Source: Pectinatus haikarae
GTDB lineage: Bacteria > Bacillota > Negativicutes > Selenomonadales > Selenomonadaceae
Assembly: GCF_030813505.1 (NCBI RefSeq)
Contig: NZ_JAUSUE010000004.1
Strand: one strand, 5' to 3'
DNA: 64,000 nucleotides
Shown here: positions 61,109-64,000 of the stretch, piece by piece
How positions within the stretch are numbered: position 1 is the stretch's first letter
How the letters are laid out: each line of letters begins with the position of its first letter
The notes under the pieces: model-generated
Seen by the model: the letters and a program-made list of their open reading frames with translations, nothing else
Told to the model about the DNA's origin: nothing
Database searches by the model: none
Program-made: the position numbers and the translations under genes

Positions 61109-61845
61109 TGCTGTATGATATAATTACGGCTTTCTGGCGTGACTGGGTAGTCCTTAAGCATCGTATGATAAAATTTATTTTGAGCCGTATGGTGGCTCCC
61201 ATCCTTTATCTGGTGGCTTTTGGCTGGGGACTGGGCAAAAGTATAAACGCAGGCGGCGGTTCATATTTGGATTTTCTTGTGCCCGGAATACTGGCGCTGA
61301 ATTCAATGAATATAGCTTTTAATAGTTTGTCACCGCTGCATGGTGAACGTGTTTATCATAAAAGTATTGAGGAATATTTTACTGCGCCGATAAACCCGTT
61401 ATCATTTGCCATAGGTAAAATTTTGGCAGCAATATTGAGAGGTATGATTTCTTCGGCGATCATTATCGTGCTTGCCCGCATATTTGGGGCTGATTTTTCG
61501 ATAACACCGTTATTTTTACTTGTTCTTGCGCTAAACAGCGCTATTTTTGCGGAAATTGGTTTTTACGCCGCAATGACTATCGACTCTTATGAAGATATGG
61601 GGCGATTCAACACCTATATATTGATGCCGATGTCATTTCTGTGCGGTACATTTTTTTCGCCTGATAAATTGCCTTTGGTCTTTTATTATTTTATACATGT
61701 CCTGCCCCTGACGCATACGAGTCTTTTATTAAGAGAAATAAGCAGGGGAGCCGTGCCGAGCATGGTATCATTCGGCGTACTGCTTTTATATACGGCGGGA
61801 TGTTTTTTATTGTGTGCGCGAGTTACAAAAAAAGCTCAGGAATAA
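61105..61845 (+). CDS. ABC-2 type exporter, permease
   Basis: A 246-residue membrane protein with six predicted membrane segments of the ABC-2 family; the LNSMNIAFNSLSPLHGERVYHKSIEEYFTAPI-type region, a coupling segment, lies around residues 70-100, and the late FLCGTFFSPDKLP is the signature of this group. It overlaps the ATPase gene by 4 bases, so the two form one exporter of one ATPase and one permease type. Confidence 0.9.
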   Translation: MMLYDIITAFWRDWVVLKHRMIKFILSRMVAPILYLVAFGWGLGKSINAGGGSYLDFLVPGILALNSMNIAFNSLSPLHGERVYHKSIEEYFTAPINPLSFAIGKILAAILRGMISSAIIIVLARIFGADFSITPLFLLVLALNSAIFAEIGFYAAMTIDSYEDMGRFNTYILMPMSFLCGTFFSPDKLPLVFYYFIHVLPLTHTSLLLREISRGAVPSMVSFGVLLLYTAGCFLLCARVTKKAQE

Positions 61846-61884
61846 ATAGAGACTTAATTCAGACGAGGACTTAGCCGCTCTTTA

Positions 61885-61905
61885 CCCACCGCTTGCAGAA
61901 GCGGG
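61885..61905. repeat. Short hairpin resembling an IS200/IS605 end
   Basis: CCGCTT-GCAG-AAGCGG (61889-61904) inside CCCA...GGGAGTATCAG, with TTAC (61882-61885) directly at the left. It lacks a T run, so it is not a normal terminator for the ABC operon. The trailing GGGAGTATCA recalls the end of the element at 22647. Possibly a relic. Confidence 0.3.
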
Positions 61906-61964
61906 AGTATCAGAGCAGGTTAGTCATCGGATAAATACAGAAATATTGAAAATGGAGAGTTTTT

Positions 61965-63080
61965 ATGCCAGCTATTACTTATGAATTGATAAAACGCTGT
62001 TCACAAACAGGTGCGCGTGCTGGGATCATACATACGCCGCATGGCAGCTTTGAAACACCTATTTTTATGCCGGTGGGGACGCAGGCTACAGTTAAGACGC
62101 TTTCTCCCGAGGAACTTAAGGAAATGGGTGCCGGAATCATTTTAAGCAATACATATCATTTGTTTTTGCGTCCGGGAGCCGATCTTATCCGCGAAGCGGG
62201 CGGACTGCACAGCTTTATGCACTGGGACAGGGCCATATTGACTGACAGCGGAGGATTCCAAGTTTTCAGTCTGGGAGATCTGCGTAAAATATCGGAGGAC
62301 GGAGTTGCATTCAGATCGCATATTGATGGGTCAAAAAAATTTTTATCTCCGGAAATAGCGACAAAGGTGCAGATGGATCTGGGGTCAGATATTATTATGG
62401 CATTTGATGAATGTATTCCTTATCCGGCTGATCATGATTATGCAAAAAAATCAACGGAAAGAACACTGCGTTGGGCAAGACGCTGTAAAGATGCACTCGT
62501 CACGGATAATCAGGGATTGTTCGGTATCGTGCAGGGCGGTATATATGAAGACTTGCGCAGAGTGTGCGTTGATGAACTGATAGATATGGATCTGCCCGGT
62601 TATGCTATAGGCGGATTGAGTGTGGGTGAACCTAAGAAATTGATGTATGAGGTGCTTGATTATACGGCTTCGGCACTGCCGGCAAATAAACCCCGTTATC
62701 TTATGGGGGTCGGCACGCCGGACTGTCTTGTTGAGGGAGTGAAACGCGGTATCGATATGTTTGACTGTGTATTTCCCACTCGTGTGGGACGCAACGGGAC
62801 GGCGATGACATGGAATGGCCGGCTCATTATAAAAAATGCCGAATTTGAGCATGATTTTCATCCCATAGATGAAAATTGCAGTTGTTATGCCTGCCGTAAT
62901 TATTCGCGGGCATATATCAGACATTTGGTCAGGGTCAATGAAATTTTTGGCATGCGTCTTTTAACGATTCATAATCTGCATTTTCTTATTGATTTTATGC
63001 GAAAAATGAGGCAGGCTATAATAGAAGACAGATTCGGAGAATTTTACAATGAATTTGCCGCCAAATATGTATTAAAGTGA
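61965..63080 (+). CDS. tgt: Queuine tRNA-ribosyltransferase
   Basis: A 371-residue TIM-barrel enzyme that exchanges guanine 34 for preQ1 in GUN-anticodon tRNAs. Visible are TDSGGFQVFSLG with the catalytic Asp region, GGLSVGEP, FDCVFPTRVGRNGTAMT with the nucleophile Asp, and the zinc site CSCYACRNYSRAYIRHL. A GGAGAG site precedes the ATG. It is followed by yajC, an order common across bacteria. Confidence 0.97.
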   Translation: MPAITYELIKRCSQTGARAGIIHTPHGSFETPIFMPVGTQATVKTLSPEELKEMGAGIILSNTYHLFLRPGADLIREAGGLHSFMHWDRAILTDSGGFQVFSLGDLRKISEDGVAFRSHIDGSKKFLSPEIATKVQMDLGSDIIMAFDECIPYPADHDYAKKSTERTLRWARRCKDALVTDNQGLFGIVQGGIYEDLRRVCVDELIDMDLPGYAIGGLSVGEPKKLMYEVLDYTASALPANKPRYLMGVGTPDCLVEGVKRGIDMFDCVFPTRVGRNGTAMTWNGRLIIKNAEFEHDFHPIDENCSCYACRNYSRAYIRHLVRVNEIFGMRLLTIHNLHFLIDFMRKMRQAIIEDRFGEFYNEFAAKYVLK

Positions 63081-63178
63081 AGGAGTAATTTTTCTTCTTG
63101 TCGAAGTAATTTCTATGAGTTTTTAGACAGCTCTGTACTGCAGACGATGAATAATAATATTTAAGGAGTGTTTTATTA

Positions 63179-63472
63179 ATGGATCTTGAACAGTTGCAGT
63201 CTTTTGCTTTTCCAGTGCTTTTAGTGGTAATTTTTTACTTTCTGCTGTATCGCCCGCAGAAAAAGCAGCAAAAAAAACGTCAAACTATGCTTGAAGCGGT
63301 AAAAGTAGGCAGCCGGGTCATTACCGTTGGCGGTATTTACGGCGAAATAATGGCAATCAATGAAGAACGTGTCCGGCTTAGAATAGCGGATAATGTAGAA
63401 ATTGAAGTTTCACGCAGTGCCATAGGCAGCAGCATCACTCAGGAAAAAAATGAAGCGGCAAATGCAAAATAA
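63179..63472 (+). CDS. yajC: Preprotein translocase subunit YajC
   Basis: A 97-residue single-pass membrane protein accessory to SecDF. One N-terminal membrane segment (about 9-25, FPVLLVVIFYFLLYRPQ with the conserved YRPQKKQQKKR) and a small cytosolic beta-domain with GSRVITVGGIYGEI. AAGGAGTG precedes the ATG. The tgt-yajC order is conserved. It overlaps the next gene by about 23 bases. Confidence 0.95.
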   Translation: MDLEQLQSFAFPVLLVVIFYFLLYRPQKKQQKKRQTMLEAVKVGSRVITVGGIYGEIMAINEERVRLRIADNVEIEVSRSAIGSSITQEKNEAANAK

Positions 63473-64000
63473 AAAAGAAGTTCGCCGTAAAAGTCTTATG
63501 CTGCGGCGAAGTCTGTCTCAGTCACAGGTGAAACAAAAAAGTGATGCAATATGTGAGCTTATATTGTCATCAAAAGAATATGAGAATGCATCCTGCGTTA
63601 TGGCTTTTGCATCTATGCCGGATGAAGTACAGACAATGCGGCTTTTGCGGGCAGTGCTGGCAGACGGGAAACAGCTGTGTCTGCCGTATATAGATGATTT
63701 GGCAAAAGGTATAATGCGGGCTGTTTTTATTGCCAGTCTGGAAAATTTGAGTTTGGGCAAGGCGGGAATACTGACAGCCGCGGAAAATGGGCTGTGCTTT
63801 GCAGATCCAGAAAAGATAGATCTGGTAATTGTTCCGGGAGTGGCTTTTGACCAGAATAAATACAGACTGGGAATGGGCGGCGGTTTTTATGACAGATTTC
63901 TGCCGAAAGCTAAAAATGCTGTGAAAATCGGCATATATTTCTCTGTTCAGCAGATCATCAGTGTTCCTGCGGAGAAATATGATTTCCCGCTTGAAATGAT
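63450..64000 (+). CDS. 5-formyltetrahydrofolate cyclo-ligase, cut by window end
   Basis: An open frame to the window edge (183 codons seen). It converts 5-formyl-THF to 5,10-methenyl-THF with ATP. The N-terminal KKEVRRKSLMLRRSLS helix, MAFASMPDEVQT and the C-terminal signature VIVPGVAFDQ with RLGMGGGFYDRFL are all present. ATG 63450 follows AGGA and overlaps the end of yajC; ATG 63462 is an alternative. The last few residues lie outside the window. Confidence 0.9.
   Translation, partial: MKRQMQNKKEVRRKSLMLRRSLSQSQVKQKSDAICELILSSKEYENASCVMAFASMPDEVQTMRLLRAVLADGKQLCLPYIDDLAKGIMRAVFIASLENLSLGKAGILTAAENGLCFADPEKIDLVIVPGVAFDQNKYRLGMGGGFYDRFLPKAKNAVKIGIYFSVQQIISVPAEKYDFPLEM

Noticed and set aside
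1..64000. CRISPR arrays, prophage, rRNA or tRNA genes
   Set aside because: No regularly spaced repeats, phage structural genes or cloverleaf/rRNA sequences were noticed on either strand.

Overview
The window reads as a chromosomal segment of an anaerobic, motile, diderm Firmicute, most likely a member of the Negativicutes. The evidence is the mixture of an LptF/LptG-type lipopolysaccharide-export permease (outer membrane) with Firmicute-type genes: the short HisG/HisZ pair, a YerC-type TrpR relative, two-subunit iron-sulfur serine dehydratase, LacL/LacM and Firmicute-class GalT. Strong Shine-Dalgarno sites and frequent TTG/GTG starts fit. The genus cannot be told from this sequence. No rRNA, tRNA or CRISPR array was seen.

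Layout. 1-5.5 kb: LptF/LptG permease, a DUF3084 coiled-coil membrane protein, a RuvC-like RNase H-fold protein, adenine deaminase and a metallo-beta-lactamase-fold hydrolase. 5.6-14.5 kb: a long histidine operon opened by a TrpR-family gene (yerC-hisZ-HD-hisG-hisC-hisB-hisH-dsbA-like-hisA-hisF-hisIE-nitroreductase). It contains no hisD. 14.5-21.3 kb: cell-wall amidase (minus), an isolated FtsZ paralogue, a heme-NO/O2-binding (H-NOX) chemoreceptor, Hsp20 and a DUF815 AAA+ ATPase. 21.3-22.65 kb: a tnpB-only IS200/IS605-type element with both ends visible and a frameshifted tnpB.

22.9-35.1 kb: a complete galactoside system, with LacS-type symporter carrying a IIA domain, GH36 alpha-galactosidase, two-subunit beta-galactosidase LacL/LacM, galK, then galE, galT and a LacI-family regulator. 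A perfect 14-bp LacI/cre-type operator sits at the lacS promoter. Uptake, hydrolysis of alpha- and beta-galactosides and the Leloir pathway are therefore all encoded together. 35.1-40.0 kb: a large FAD/Fe-S D-lactate dehydrogenase (minus), then a scar where the tail of a DeoR-type gene meets a chemoreceptor lacking its N-terminal half, and a small zinc-ribbon protein. 40.3-44.9 kb: an AT-richer block of GH130 enzyme, sugar-phosphate nucleotidyltransferase, GT4 glycosyltransferase and a six-hairpin-like protein, a candidate cytosolic mannan-type glycan system and the most intriguing gene set here.

45-56 kb: NlpC/P60 protein, trpS, FlK-like thioesterase, a HEPN-like/flavin-fold pair behind a promoter-plus-terminator leader, a diguanylate cyclase, a globin-coupled chemoreceptor, a tandem HD/HD-GYP protein, an exported protein, an AraC regulator and a half-length DapF-like protein without the catalytic cysteine. 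56.4-64 kb: fluoride riboswitch with crcB, sdaAB-sdaAA, cbiB-cobO, an ABC-2 exporter, tgt, yajC and a 5-formyltetrahydrofolate cyclo-ligase cut by the window end. Two heme-based chemoreceptors plus c-di-GMP enzymes suggest that sensing of oxygen or NO and control of motility matter to this organism.
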